64,000 bases of DNA from an uncultured Clostridia bacterium (GCA_947627465.1 CANQWD010000004.1:51165-115164); one strand, 5' to 3'; positions 41,586 to 50,830 are shown, numbered from the stretch's first letter. Numbers and translations are program-made. The notes: a model not told the origin generated them from the letters alone.

Positions 41586-42260
41586 TTATTTCGTGGAATT
41601 ATCGTGTTTTGGTTTCCCGTAAGTAACGCGTTGACGAGTATAGAGCACAATGAGCGTTATCAACGCGATATGCAGCAGCGCGGAAAGCAGGGCGAGCGGG
41701 AAAACTATCGGCGACACCTCATAGACGCGAAAAGTGAGCAAATCGCCGTTGGCACTAAACAAGTTACCGTGCGTTGGGTCGTAGGCGGTGCGGGCTTTAT
41801 GCGTTACGCTAAGCACCTTGCCGTTTTTATCGACGTAAGCGGCTTTAAAGCCGCCGTAACGACTGCGCAGTTCGGAGAAGTTCCCGTTGGCGGTATTTCG
41901 GATACTTTCGAGATCTCCATGAAAGGAAAATGCGCTGAAATTAGCGTAGTGAAGCGAAAGGCTGACATAGCCGTCCTCGTTGTACTGCGCTATTTCGCTG
42001 TCCTCCGAGATTTTTGCGCCCTCGATAGGCGGTTCGGGCGCACGGAATTTCAAGTAGGCGGGGCTGTCGGTCGGGAGCTTGGCGAGAATGTCTAAATAAA
42101 CCGTGCCCTCGGGCGCGTTTTCGCAGTTCACCGAGGCATAGGATTTGTCAAAATCGCCGTGCCGCCCGATCATGCCGAGCAAGTTCAATAATACTATGAA
42201 TAGAGCTATGATCGCCAAAACCGTTATCGCTATCATTGCGCCGTAGGGCTTGCGTTTCAT
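41586..42260 (-). CDS. Membrane protein of unknown function, paralogue B
   Basis: A 224-residue protein with the same build as its neighbour: MKRKPYGAMIAITVLAIIALF, ENAPEGTVYLDILAKLP, EIAQYNEDGYVSLSLHYANF and VTYGKPK at the end. ATG 42260 has AAAGGAG 10 bases before it and aligns with the start of paralogue A. The frame opens 23 codons earlier without support. The extracytoplasmic part has diverged more than the ends. Confidence 0.75.
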   Translation of the reverse strand: MKRKPYGAMIAITVLAIIALFIVLLNLLGMIGRHGDFDKSYASVNCENAPEGTVYLDILAKLPTDSPAYLKFRAPEPPIEGAKISEDSEIAQYNEDGYVSLSLHYANFSAFSFHGDLESIRNTANGNFSELRSRYGGFKAAYVDKNGKVLSVTHKARTAYDPTHGNLFSANGDLLTFRVYEVSPIVFPLALLSALLHIALITLIVLYTRQRVTYGKPKHDNSTK

Positions 42261-42325
42261 AAGATCACTCCTTTGCTTGATCGTTATGACTTGTTGATTT
42301 GGCTTGTGATAAAAAATCGGCGTGT

Positions 42326-42865
42326 TCATATCAGCACGTTGGGAAATTCGGGACGATGCGCGTGAATAACGTTTAACAAGTCTTTGAAAGCGTCCTTGCG
42401 AAGTTCACCGCCGCTGCACACGACCTCGAACCTCGCGCCGTTTAGCATAGTAAAGCACCCTGTTTCGTGAAAGCCGTTTCGCAGGTAGAATTCCTTTCTG
42501 CGAAGCCTCTGGGCGCTGTTTTCGGCGTTTGCGTCAATTTCCTCAAAATCCAATATTATCTGAAGCCACGGATAAGTCTCGAACAGCTTTTCCAAAGCCG
42601 CTCCGCCGTAGCCTTTGGAACGAACGCGCTTATCTATCGCCAAATAATACACATATCCGCATTTTTTGTTTTTTAAGATAACGGTAAAGCCGACGGGCGT
42701 ATCAACGTCGTATATGCCGAGAACATCCGTGTCGGTATTTGCCGCGAAAGAGAATATCTCGTCCATACTCATTCGTTCCGACAAAGGAAACGCTTCCTTG
42801 TTGATCTGTTCAAAGACTTGCCTGTCTTTGCAATTCGGCTCTAATTTTATTAATTCTATTTCCAA
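42326..42865 (-). CDS. GNAT family N-acetyltransferase
   Basis: A 179-residue acetyltransferase. The acetyl-CoA loop is KRVRSKGYGGAALEKLFE, after the strand YVYYLAIDKR. FYLRNGFHETG closes the fold. The start is uncertain: TTG 42865 has GGGAGG 5 bases upstream, while ATG 42895 has only a weak site; I chose TTG. Substrate unknown. Confidence 0.82.
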   Translation of the reverse strand: MEIELIKLEPNCKDRQVFEQINKEAFPLSERMSMDEIFSFAANTDTDVLGIYDVDTPVGFTVILKNKKCGYVYYLAIDKRVRSKGYGGAALEKLFETYPWLQIILDFEEIDANAENSAQRLRRKEFYLRNGFHETGCFTMLNGARFEVVCSGGELRKDAFKDLLNVIHAHRPEFPNVLI

Positions 42866-43040
42866 TTTATCCTCCCGCTCATAGTAGGTTCGCATAGTTT
42901 CTCTGCAAAGTTAAATTTTCGATTACTTTAATAATAACATATTTTTCATAGAAAAGCGATAACAAAACGGTTACAAATGGTTACAATTAGGTTACAATAC
43001 CGCTGCATACGGGTGAGTGCGAAATAATTGTATAAAACCC

Positions 43041-43069
43041 TTGAAATTTTCGTAAGAACGTGGTATAAT
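43041..43069 (+). promoter_or_regulatory. Sigma-A promoter of der
   Basis: TTGAAA (43041-43046), 17 bases, TATAAT (43064-43069), 40 bases before the start. Confidence 0.85.
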
Positions 43070-43108
43070 ATAAAATGAATATGTATGTAAAAGAAAGAGG
43101 TGAGCGCA

Positions 43109-44425
43109 ATGCAGCTGGTGGCAATAGTAGGCAGACCGAACGTCGGAAAATCCACGCTGTTCAATAAATTGGTGGGTAAGCGGCTCTCAATAGTGGACGA
43201 TACGCCGGGAGTTACGCGCGACAGAATTTACAGCCGCTGCGAGTGGCTCGACCACGAGTTTATGCTGATAGACACGGGCGGTATCGAAGCTAAGACCGAC
43301 AACGTTATCTTGGCGCAGATGAGAGAGCAGGCGTTGCTCGCGATAGAAAGCGCGGACTGCATAATATTTGTGACAGATCTGACAACGGGAGTAACCGCGA
43401 ACGATAAGGACGTGGCGACAATGCTGACGAAATGCGGAAAGCCCGTGGTGCTTGCGGTGAACAAGGACGACAGTATCGGCGAGCCGCCGCCCGAGTTCTA
43501 CGAGTTCTATAATCTCGGGCTTGGAGATCCGATAGCGGTCTCGGCGGTGCACGGTCACGGAACTGGAGATCTTTTGGAGGCGGTTTTCGAGAAAATGCCG
43601 CCCGAAGAAGCCGAGCCTGAGGACGAAAATTCCATTAAAGTGGCTGTTATCGGAAAACCGAACGTCGGAAAATCGTCGCTTATCAATCTGATAGCGGGTG
43701 AGGAGCGCTCCATTGTTTCCGATATTGCGGGAACTACCCGCGACGCGGTGGACAGCGAGGTGATACGCGGCGACAAGAAGTATATCTTTATAGATACCGC
43801 GGGTATGCGGCGCAAAGCAAAGGTCGTTGAGAATATAGAACACTTCAGCGTGCTGAGAGCGCTTATGGCGGTCGACCGCGCGGACGTGTGCGTCGTGATG
43901 ATAGACGCGACGGTCGGCTTTACGGAGCAGGACAGCAAGGTGGCGGGTTACGCTCACGATAAGGGCAAGGCGTGCGTTATCGCCGTGAACAAGTGGGACG
44001 CGGTCGAGGATAAGACCGACAAAACGATGAACGAGATGAAGAAAAAGCTTGAAACGGACTTTTCGTTTATGAGCTACGCGCCGTTCATCTTCATTTCCGC
44101 GAAAACGGGACAGCGCGTTGAAAAGCTGTTCGGAATGATAGACGAGGTTCACGAGCAGCATTCGCGCCGCATTTCGACGGGCGTGCTCAACGATATGCTG
44201 GGCTACGCGACTTCCAGAGTTCAGCCGCCGTCCGACAAGGGCAAGCGTTTGAAACTCTATTATATGACGCAGGCTTCGTCAAATCCGCCGAATTTCGTGG
44301 TGTTCTGCAACAGCAAGGAGCTGTTCCATTATTCGTATCAGCGGTATATCGAAAATCAGATCCGAGAAACCTTCGGTCTTGATAAAACACCTATTAAACT
44401 ATCTGTAAGGGAAAGAGGAGAGTAA
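43109..44425 (+). CDS. der: Ribosome assembly GTPase Der (EngA)
   Basis: A 438-residue protein with two tandem GTPase domains and a C-terminal KH-like domain. GD1: GRPNVGKSTLFNKL, DTPGVTRD, DTGG and NKDD. GD2: GKPNVGKSSLINLI, DIAGTTRDAVD, DTAGMRRK and NKWD. It matures the 50S subunit. ATG 43109 is used because GAGGTG lies 7 bases upstream. It leads a run with a Cys-rich micro-protein, a membrane protein, plsY and gpsA. Confidence 0.97.
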   Translation: MQLVAIVGRPNVGKSTLFNKLVGKRLSIVDDTPGVTRDRIYSRCEWLDHEFMLIDTGGIEAKTDNVILAQMREQALLAIESADCIIFVTDLTTGVTANDKDVATMLTKCGKPVVLAVNKDDSIGEPPPEFYEFYNLGLGDPIAVSAVHGHGTGDLLEAVFEKMPPEEAEPEDENSIKVAVIGKPNVGKSSLINLIAGEERSIVSDIAGTTRDAVDSEVIRGDKKYIFIDTAGMRRKAKVVENIEHFSVLRALMAVDRADVCVVMIDATVGFTEQDSKVAGYAHDKGKACVIAVNKWDAVEDKTDKTMNEMKKKLETDFSFMSYAPFIFISAKTGQRVEKLFGMIDEVHEQHSRRISTGVLNDMLGYATSRVQPPSDKGKRLKLYYMTQASSNPPNFVVFCNSKELFHYSYQRYIENQIRETFGLDKTPIKLSVRERGE

Positions 44426-44427
44426 TT

Positions 44428-44571
44428 ATGAAAAAATGCTGTGGAAAATGTTGTGAAAAGAAATGCAAAAACGGCTGCAAGGGCTGGGTGTCGCTTATCA
44501 TTATGGTAATAGGCTTTGCGGTCGGCGTGCTTATCGGACGCGGTCTTGAGTGGGGTGAGGACGAGTTCTGA
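44428..44571 (+). CDS. 47-residue Cys-rich membrane micro-protein
   Basis: A short gene starting 3 bases after der. The N-terminus has six Cys in 16 residues (KKCCGKCCEKKCKNGC), followed by one membrane helix (VSLIIMVIGFAVGVLIG) and an acidic tail (EWGEDEF). GAGGAG lies 6 bases before ATG. Its stop overlaps the next ATG (TGATG), so it is embedded in the operon and likely translated. The Cys cluster suggests metal or thiol chemistry at the membrane. No family known to me. Confidence 0.8.
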   Translation: MKKCCGKCCEKKCKNGCKGWVSLIIMVIGFAVGVLIGRGLEWGEDEF

Positions 44572-45122
44572 TGCGGGATATCGCAAAGGAGTTTTACCGC
44601 GCGAACCGCTCTTATCCTATTCGTTTTTTAATAGTTACCGTGATATGCGAAGATGTGCTTTGGATATCGGGCACTTTTGTGCGCGAAGTTACGCGGATAC
44701 CCGCGATAATAGTGAGCGCCTTTTTGGTTATCATAACACTGTGGGCGCTGTTTGACGTGCTGACGGCTCCGAAACGCTTTGAAAAGCAGCTTGCACTGCT
44801 GCCCGAAAACGTCGGAGACGAGATATCGGCGGGTCTGGCGGACGCGCATAGGCTCGGCGAGCGGTGGTTTTTGGATAATTATCTGGTATATTTTGCCAAG
44901 CGGAGAATTCAAATTTTGCGCTTTGATGAAATGCGCTCCGCCGACCTCAAAGGAAACAAGCTCTATATCGGTTTGGCGGACGGAAAATCAACGCTGCTGC
45001 CGTTTAACGCGGACGAAAACCCCGCTGTGCTGGTTGCGGTTTTAAGGAGTAAAAACGGGCAAATTTCGGCTTCTGTTGACGGAAGAACCGTGGATTTCAA
45101 TAAAAAGAGGAAAGCTAAATGA
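44571..45122 (+). CDS. Membrane protein of unknown function
   Basis: A 183-residue protein with two membrane helices (about 20-40 and 45-65) and a cytoplasmic C-terminal domain (RFEKQLALLPENVGDEISAGLADAHRLGERWFLDNYLVYF...). It is like small PH-type or DUF domains that follow two helices, but I do not recognise a family. It overlaps both neighbours (TGATG and ATGATC), so it is translationally coupled in the der-plsY-gpsA run. Confidence 0.75.
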   Translation: MRDIAKEFYRANRSYPIRFLIVTVICEDVLWISGTFVREVTRIPAIIVSAFLVIITLWALFDVLTAPKRFEKQLALLPENVGDEISAGLADAHRLGERWFLDNYLVYFAKRRIQILRFDEMRSADLKGNKLYIGLADGKSTLLPFNADENPAVLVAVLRSKNGQISASVDGRTVDFNKKRKAK

Positions 45123-45781
45123 TCTGGATATGCTACATAATAATGCTGGCTGTGCCGTATTTGTTGGCGGGCATGAACTTTTCGATAATCGTCTGCAAGC
45201 TGAAAACAGGCAAAGACATCCGCACAATGGGCAGCGGCAACGCGGGACTTACGAACGCCGTGCGCGTTATGGGAAAGCCATTGGGCGGGATAGTGCTTAT
45301 CGGCGACGTTTCCAAAGCAGCACTTGGCGTTTTGCTTGTCAGAATGTGCTTTTTGTGGATAGGCGGCGTGAATACCGCGGATTACGCTTCGGAAATGAAG
45401 TGGGTCGAATATATGGCGGTGTTTATGGCGATCGTCGGGCACTGCTTTCCGCTTTATTACGGCTTTAAGGGCGGCAAGGGCGTGCTGGCGGCGGTCTCGG
45501 GCATCTTTGTGCTGGATTGGCGCATTGCGTGCATACTTCTCGGCATTTTCATCGTTATCGTCGCGATATCGAAATATGTGTCGCTGGGCAGCATCATCGC
45601 TTCGTCGTGCTTTTTTATCGCGGCGGCGCTGTTCGGATATTTTGTAAATCACGACCCCGCTTGGATAGTCAACACTATCATCGCGGCGTTTTGCGGCTTG
45701 CTTATCGACGTTCGGCATAAGTCGAATATCGGGCGGCTCATAGCTCATAATGAGAAGAAATTCGGTGAAAAAGCAAAGTAA
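45119..45781 (+). CDS. plsY: Glycerol-3-phosphate acyltransferase PlsY
   Basis: A 220-residue membrane enzyme that acylates glycerol-3-phosphate from acyl-phosphate, the first step of phospholipid synthesis. Motifs: KDIRTMGSGNAGLTNAVRVMGK, HCFPLYYGFKGGKGVLAA and a C-terminal HKSNIGRLIAHNEKKF. It precedes gpsA, whose product supplies its substrate. Confidence 0.96.
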   Translation: MIWICYIIMLAVPYLLAGMNFSIIVCKLKTGKDIRTMGSGNAGLTNAVRVMGKPLGGIVLIGDVSKAALGVLLVRMCFLWIGGVNTADYASEMKWVEYMAVFMAIVGHCFPLYYGFKGGKGVLAAVSGIFVLDWRIACILLGIFIVIVAISKYVSLGSIIASSCFFIAAALFGYFVNHDPAWIVNTIIAAFCGLLIDVRHKSNIGRLIAHNEKKFGEKAK

Positions 45782-45805
45782 ATAAAAGAGGTTGGAAGGT
45801 TAAAA

Positions 45806-46807
45806 ATGGCGAAAATTACTATATTGGGCTGCGGCTACGGCACGGCTTTGGGAGTTCTTTACACGAAATACGGTCACGAGGTGACGACTTGGACTAAGTT
45901 TGAGGAGGAGGCGGAAACTCTCCGCCGCGAGCGCGAGCATAAGCACCTGCTGCCGGGCGTTAAGCTGCCCGACGGTTTAAAAGTCACCACCGATCCGAAA
46001 TGCGTTTCGGGCGCGGATGTTGTTGTTGTGTGTATTCCGTCGAAGTTTTACCGCGAGGCTGTTTGTGCCATAAAGCCGTATGTCGACAAGAATACCGTTA
46101 TCGTCAACGCTTCAAAGGGCTTTGAGGAAGCTACGGGCAAGCGCCTATCCGAGCTTATCCGCGCGGAGCTTCCGCAAAATCCCGTCGCGGTTATCACGGG
46201 TCCGTGTCACGCGGAAGAGATCGCGCGGTTTATGCCGACGACCGAGGTCTGCGCGGCTTACGAGCGCGCGACCGCCGAATATCTTCAAAAAACGCTTTCC
46301 AACGAGAGCTACAGAATTTACCTGAACGACGACATTATAGGCTGCGAGTTGGGCGGCGTTTTGAAAAACCCGATCGCCTTAAGCTGCGGAATAGCCCGCG
46401 GAATGGGCTTGGGAGACAACACCGTCGCCGCTATAATGACGCGCGGTATGACGGAGATCACGCGGCTGGGAGTGGCGCTCGGCGCGAACTGGAAAACGTT
46501 CACGGGAATGGCGGGCATAGGCGATCTTATCGTCACCTGCACCTCGGAGCACTCGCGCAATTACCGTGCGGGATATCTCATCGGAAAGGGCATGCCCGCG
46601 GCTGAGGCGGTCGCGAAAGTGGGAACGGTCGAGGGTTATACCAACGCCAAAACCGCTTACCGACTTGCGCTCGATCACAACGTAGATACGCCGATCATAG
46701 AGCAGGTCGTTAGAGTTTGCTACGAGGACGCGGATCCGAAAACCAGTATCGGCGCGCTTATGGGCAGAGCGTCTAAGCATGAGCGTGAGACGTTCTGGAC
46801 GGACTAA
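45806..46807 (+). CDS. gpsA: NAD(P)H-dependent glycerol-3-phosphate dehydrogenase
   Basis: A 333-residue enzyme making glycerol-3-phosphate from DHAP. The nucleotide fold starts ITILGCGYGTALGVLY. ITGPCHAEEIARFMPTT, the catalytic Lys in ELGGVLKNPIALSCGIARGMGLGDN, and TRGMTEITRLGVALG follow. Usual length. It is the end of the der-plsY-gpsA run. Confidence 0.96.
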   Translation: MAKITILGCGYGTALGVLYTKYGHEVTTWTKFEEEAETLRREREHKHLLPGVKLPDGLKVTTDPKCVSGADVVVVCIPSKFYREAVCAIKPYVDKNTVIVNASKGFEEATGKRLSELIRAELPQNPVAVITGPCHAEEIARFMPTTEVCAAYERATAEYLQKTLSNESYRIYLNDDIIGCELGGVLKNPIALSCGIARGMGLGDNTVAAIMTRGMTEITRLGVALGANWKTFTGMAGIGDLIVTCTSEHSRNYRAGYLIGKGMPAAEAVAKVGTVEGYTNAKTAYRLALDHNVDTPIIEQVVRVCYEDADPKTSIGALMGRASKHERETFWTD

Positions 46808-46831
46808 ACTTTATTTAATGGAAGTGATTCA

Positions 46832-47707
46832 ATGAGCGAGAAGATACCCGCGACCCCAAACGAACAAATCAAAAAACTCCGCGAGCGCGGGTGTATCATC
46901 AATGATGAGAATTTAGCCCGCGAAACTCTCAAATACATAAACTATTACCGCCTTTCCAATTACTTCGTGCCGTTTTCCGTAAGCAAAAACAAGTACGAGG
47001 AGGGCACGACTTTCGAGAAGATACTGCAGATCTACGAAATGGACCGCAAATTACGCAGTATCCTGCTCGCCGCTCTGGAGGAAGTCGAAATAACCCTCCG
47101 CGCCGCGATATCCAATTACCACGCGTTGAAATACGGTGCGCTCGGCTATTTGAACCCGTCCTCGTTTGACCGCGCTCATAATCATCAGAGCTTTGTCGCG
47201 CGTATAAATCACCTTATCGAGTCAAACGAGGAGCGCGAGTTCGTTAAGCATTATAAAAAGCAGCATGAGGGCAAGTTCCCGCTTTGGGTCGTTATGGAGC
47301 TGTTCAGTTTCGGCACGCTTGCGTTTTTCTTTAAGGATATGCACAACGTCGACAAAAAGGCGCTGTCGAACGAGTTTTTTAAATGCTCGCCGTCGGAGCT
47401 TGATAACTGGACATTCTGCCTGAACGAGCTGCGGAACTACTGCGCCCACTACAACCGCCTTTACGGGAATCATTTTCCGGTGCTGCCGCGCACGCCCAAG
47501 AACTTCGAGCCGGAGCTTGAAAATAACGTTTTCGGCTACATAATCGTATTAAAGCAGCTTTATCACGACAAGGCGAATTGGAACGAACGGGTCGTAAAGC
47601 CGATCTCACGGCTTATTCGGAAAAATGCCGATGTTGTGAGATTGTCCGATCTCGGCTTTCCGGAGGGCTGGGAAGTGAAGATCGCTTTTGTTGACGAGGA
47701 TAATTGA
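46832..47707 (+). CDS. Abi_2 (AbiD/AbiF-like) HEPN protein
   Basis: A 291-residue abortive-infection family protein. It starts NEQIKKLRERGCIINDENLARETLKYINYYRLSNYF, the Abi_2 signature. The HEPN ribonuclease motif is RNYCAHYNRLYG (RxxxxH) near residue 201. Such proteins cut RNA when a phage infects, and AbiF relatives can work with a small RNA. Here only 24 bases separate it from gpsA, so no such RNA fits upstream. A TerB-domain gene follows by 13 bases, a possible partner. Confidence 0.88.
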   Translation: MSEKIPATPNEQIKKLRERGCIINDENLARETLKYINYYRLSNYFVPFSVSKNKYEEGTTFEKILQIYEMDRKLRSILLAALEEVEITLRAAISNYHALKYGALGYLNPSSFDRAHNHQSFVARINHLIESNEEREFVKHYKKQHEGKFPLWVVMELFSFGTLAFFFKDMHNVDKKALSNEFFKCSPSELDNWTFCLNELRNYCAHYNRLYGNHFPVLPRTPKNFEPELENNVFGYIIVLKQLYHDKANWNERVVKPISRLIRKNADVVRLSDLGFPEGWEVKIAFVDEDN

Positions 47708-47720
47708 TCGGGGTAACGAT

Positions 47721-49658
47721 ATGGGCGAGTTTAAGAAATTTATTCAAACAAACGGAAAATCCTTTGATGAGATCAAGCAGGCAATAAATAAACTCGTGAA
47801 CCGCGCGGTCGATAATGTTGTTGATACCGTGATAAACGACGTGACGGAATTCGCGCCCCGTGAAGTTCGCAAGGAATTGAAGCAAAAAGCGAATTCTGCG
47901 CGTCAAAGCGCCGCGGAGACCGCATGCAAGCCCGAGAAGATACCGCCGAAGCGTCCCGAAAACGAAAACGTTTCTCCCAAATTCGAGTATGCGAAAAAAG
48001 GCGGCGTTCCCGAGAAAAATCGAATATATTATCCGCCCGAATCTCATTCGGAGCATTTGTCGCCGCAGGAGGAGCTTATGCTCTCGAAAATCGGGGAAAT
48101 GCGCGAACTTGAAATATGCGTGCGCGGACACGGAATAGTAAAACGCGCCGTGGAGCTTACCATGCTCGAACAGGGCGCTTTTATGGCGGACGTTGAGGAC
48201 GATTTCGCGCGGAGGGCGTTCTGCGCTTTGCCGCAGCCCGTTTACGCGGCTATGTCCAATTCGCAGCTGCGTACTTTTTTCACTTGGCGCACCGACGTTC
48301 AGCGCGGCAAATTTTTGGAAACGGACAAGCCGTATGTTCTGCTTTACTGCTACGAGCTGCTCAATAAGATCGGCGTAAGCGGCTCTGTCGAAGCGTTTGA
48401 CAAGCTGCTTGAGGTATGGGAGAACTGCAAGGCGTTCGCGCCGTATCTTAACGCGCTCATGCCTCGTTGGTTAAAGGATTTTTACGTGTTCAACGACGTG
48501 ACCGAAAAATATCCCGATATAAACGCCGTTCTCGGAAATGTTTTTGCGGGCGGATACGAGCGTGAGTTTCTCGATATCGAGAGCGGGAATTACTCGGGCA
48601 AGCTTTCTTTTTTGGCGGAGAATACGGCGTATGATATCAAAAACAGCGCGTTTTATACGGAGCAAAACGCGCCGCTTATTGACGCCGCCTGTGAAGCCGC
48701 TTTGCGCTCTTTGGACGAATATTTTTCCGTGCGCGGCATCGAGCTTTCGGAGCTTATATGCGGCAAGCTGAAAAAGGATTACAGTTGGGTGCCGTTTAAG
48801 GACGCGATCGTCAATCTTGATACAACGGACGGTTTCAGACCTTTAAAGATCAGCGCTTCGGAACGCTATTGCGTAAAGCGCGGAGAACCCGCCTTGGAGA
48901 TGTTCGATTTTGCGCCGTCGCGCGGATTTATAGGCTTTCTGCTTAAAAGCGTTGAAGCCGAGCTTCGCATAAGAACGGGCTTTAACCGAAAGATCGTACC
49001 GAAGCTTTCAATGCTACAAAACGATTTTATAAATCGAACCAAAATAACCGAGGCGACCTCCGCACCCGAATTCCTTAAAATCATTCCGAAAGCAGTGGAT
49101 GAATATTGCGATAAGTTCGGGATAAAGCCGCCCGAAAAGCCCTCAAATCGTAAAAATGAGGAAGAACGCGCGTCTTATACAGTTCAAAAGGTAGAGATCG
49201 ACGTTTCAAAGCTCTCGGAAATTCGCGATAAGTCGGACGAGCTTGCCAAAAAGCTGATAATCGAGGAACCGGAGGGATTTGAAGCGGCTGAGGAAATTGC
49301 CGCCCAAATCGGCGAGGACGAGTTTTCCGCGCAGATAGATGGCTTTAAGGAGGAGTTTTCGCCCGCTGAGGAAGAAGAACTGCCGCTGATGTCCGGAAAC
49401 CCGATTTATGAGGAACTGGACGAGGAATGGCAGACGTTTGCCAATAATTTAACGCCGCTGCAAATAAAAGTTTTGGACGCTTTGCAAAAAGGAAACGCGC
49501 GCACGTTCTGCAAGGAAAACGACTTGCTTCCCGAAACCGTTTTCGAGGAGATAAACACCGAGGCTCTTTCGGCGTTTGGAGACGTGGTCGTCGAATGCGG
49601 AGAGCTTGTTCCCGATTACGCGGAGGACGTTGCGAGGATAGTTAATGCTGCAAAATAA
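47721..49658 (+). CDS. TerB-N/TerB-C domain protein
   Basis: A 645-residue protein. Residues 1-130 are charged and helical. A TerB-N domain (about 135-240: PQPVYAAMSNSQLRTFFTWRTDVQRGKFLETDKPYVLLYCYELLNKIG) follows, then a helical middle and a TerB-C-like end (LTPLQIKVLDALQKGNARTFCKENDLLPETVFEEINTEALSAFGDVVVE). These domains are linked to tellurium-resistance and phage-defence gene sets. ATG 47721 is used because GGGG precedes it; the frame opens 11 codons earlier inside the Abi gene. It forms a two-gene unit with the Abi protein. Confidence 0.82.
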   Translation: MGEFKKFIQTNGKSFDEIKQAINKLVNRAVDNVVDTVINDVTEFAPREVRKELKQKANSARQSAAETACKPEKIPPKRPENENVSPKFEYAKKGGVPEKNRIYYPPESHSEHLSPQEELMLSKIGEMRELEICVRGHGIVKRAVELTMLEQGAFMADVEDDFARRAFCALPQPVYAAMSNSQLRTFFTWRTDVQRGKFLETDKPYVLLYCYELLNKIGVSGSVEAFDKLLEVWENCKAFAPYLNALMPRWLKDFYVFNDVTEKYPDINAVLGNVFAGGYEREFLDIESGNYSGKLSFLAENTAYDIKNSAFYTEQNAPLIDAACEAALRSLDEYFSVRGIELSELICGKLKKDYSWVPFKDAIVNLDTTDGFRPLKISASERYCVKRGEPALEMFDFAPSRGFIGFLLKSVEAELRIRTGFNRKIVPKLSMLQNDFINRTKITEATSAPEFLKIIPKAVDEYCDKFGIKPPEKPSNRKNEEERASYTVQKVEIDVSKLSEIRDKSDELAKKLIIEEPEGFEAAEEIAAQIGEDEFSAQIDGFKEEFSPAEEEELPLMSGNPIYEELDEEWQTFANNLTPLQIKVLDALQKGNARTFCKENDLLPETVFEEINTEALSAFGDVVVECGELVPDYAEDVARIVNAAK

Positions 49659-49718
49659 AGCCGCCGCGCTAATTTAATAAAAGCGTAATAATTTCTTAAG
49701 TTTTTCAGAATACATTGT

Positions 49719-49756
49719 TTTCCCCCTTGTGATAGAATTAAATCACAAGGGGGAAA
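49719..49756 (+). promoter_or_regulatory. 15-bp perfect inverted repeat covering the ribosome binding site of femX
   Basis: TTTCCCCCTTGTGAT (49719-49733) and ATCACAAGGGGGAAA (49742-49756) are perfect inverted repeats with an 8-base loop. The right arm contains the Shine-Dalgarno run AAGGGGG, 10 bases before ATG 49764. If transcribed, the stem would hide the ribosome binding site. As DNA it could be an operator. No clear -10/-35 was found here. Confidence 0.7.
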
Positions 49757-49763
49757 TGTTGTA

Positions 49764-50780
49764 ATGTATGAATTTTTAAACTCAAAAAACGCTTTGGAAT
49801 ACGAGAAGTTTGTGAGCACGCACGGCTCGTTTACTCAATCGCTTGAGTGGGCGAACGTTAAGGCGAACTGGGAGAGCGAAGCGGTTATTTCGCGAAACGA
49901 ATGCGGCGAAATAAGCGGGACGTGTATGGCGCTTATCAAAAAAGCTCCGTTTTGCTCGCTTATGTATGCGCCGAGGGGACCCGTGTGCGATTATTCCGAC
50001 GAAACGGCGGTCAGGAATATTGCCGAGGGTCTGGATGCTTTGGCTAAAAAATACCGCGCGTTTGCGTGCGTTTGCGATCCTATTGTCGGAGAGAAGGAGT
50101 TACCCGCTTTGAGAAAAGCGGGATTTACGCGGTGTGATATTCCCGAGGGACGTCTTATCCAATGCCCATTTAACTATGTCCTGAAGTTAATGGGAAAAAC
50201 GTCGGAGGAAGTCTGCGCGGGGTTTAAATCGGATTATCGAAATAGGATAAAAAAAGCGCAAAAACGTGGAGTTTGGTGTGAGGTGTTTCACGGGAAAAAC
50301 GCTTTAGCCGCGCTGCCCGAGTTTTATCGGCTTATGGTGCAAACGGGAAAACACGACGGCTTTCCGATACGCGGCAGTGAGTATTTCGCACGGTTTCTGA
50401 CAGCGCTGCACGGTTCGGAGCTGTTTATGTGCTACGCAGAGATAGGCGGTGTGAAAACGGCGCTTTCGGGGGCTGTTACTGTGAATTACGGCGGGCGTTT
50501 CAGCTATGTTTACGGGGCGTCGAGTGATTTTTGGCGAAATTTTTATCCGAGTTATTTAATGCAGTGGACAATGATAAGATCCGCCATTGAGAGCGGCTGT
50601 GAGGTCTACGATTTTGGCGGAGTGCCGTTTTACCGTGACGATAGCCGTCCCGAATACGGGATGTACAGGTTCAAAAAGGGATTTGGGGGAGAGGTGGCGG
50701 CTTACGCGGGGCAATTTGAAAAAATATACCGCCCGCTCGTAAACCGAGCCGCGGGTATTTTCTCGGCGGCATTGCGATGA
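49764..50780 (+). CDS. FemX/FemAB-like peptidoglycan aminoacyltransferase
   Basis: A 338-residue protein of the FemABX family, which adds amino acids from aminoacyl-tRNA to the lipid II stem peptide. It shows SFTQSLEWANVKANW near the start, a duplicated GNAT-type fold, FKSDYRNRIKKAQKRGV and SYLMQWTMIRSAIESGCEVYDFGGVPF. The coiled-coil arm of FemA is absent, closer to FemX. The residue added cannot be read. Confidence 0.88.
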   Translation: MYEFLNSKNALEYEKFVSTHGSFTQSLEWANVKANWESEAVISRNECGEISGTCMALIKKAPFCSLMYAPRGPVCDYSDETAVRNIAEGLDALAKKYRAFACVCDPIVGEKELPALRKAGFTRCDIPEGRLIQCPFNYVLKLMGKTSEEVCAGFKSDYRNRIKKAQKRGVWCEVFHGKNALAALPEFYRLMVQTGKHDGFPIRGSEYFARFLTALHGSELFMCYAEIGGVKTALSGAVTVNYGGRFSYVYGASSDFWRNFYPSYLMQWTMIRSAIESGCEVYDFGGVPFYRDDSRPEYGMYRFKKGFGGEVAAYAGQFEKIYRPLVNRAAGIFSAALR

Positions 50781-50830
50781 ACTTGCCCCGGATTTTTCGG
50801 TTGTTTTTTCAAAAAGCGCGACAAATTATC

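Noticed and set aside
46832..47707. RNA-guided AbiF-type system with an upstream small RNA
   Set aside because: Only 24 bases lie between gpsA and the Abi gene and 13 bases after it, so there is no room for the RNA.
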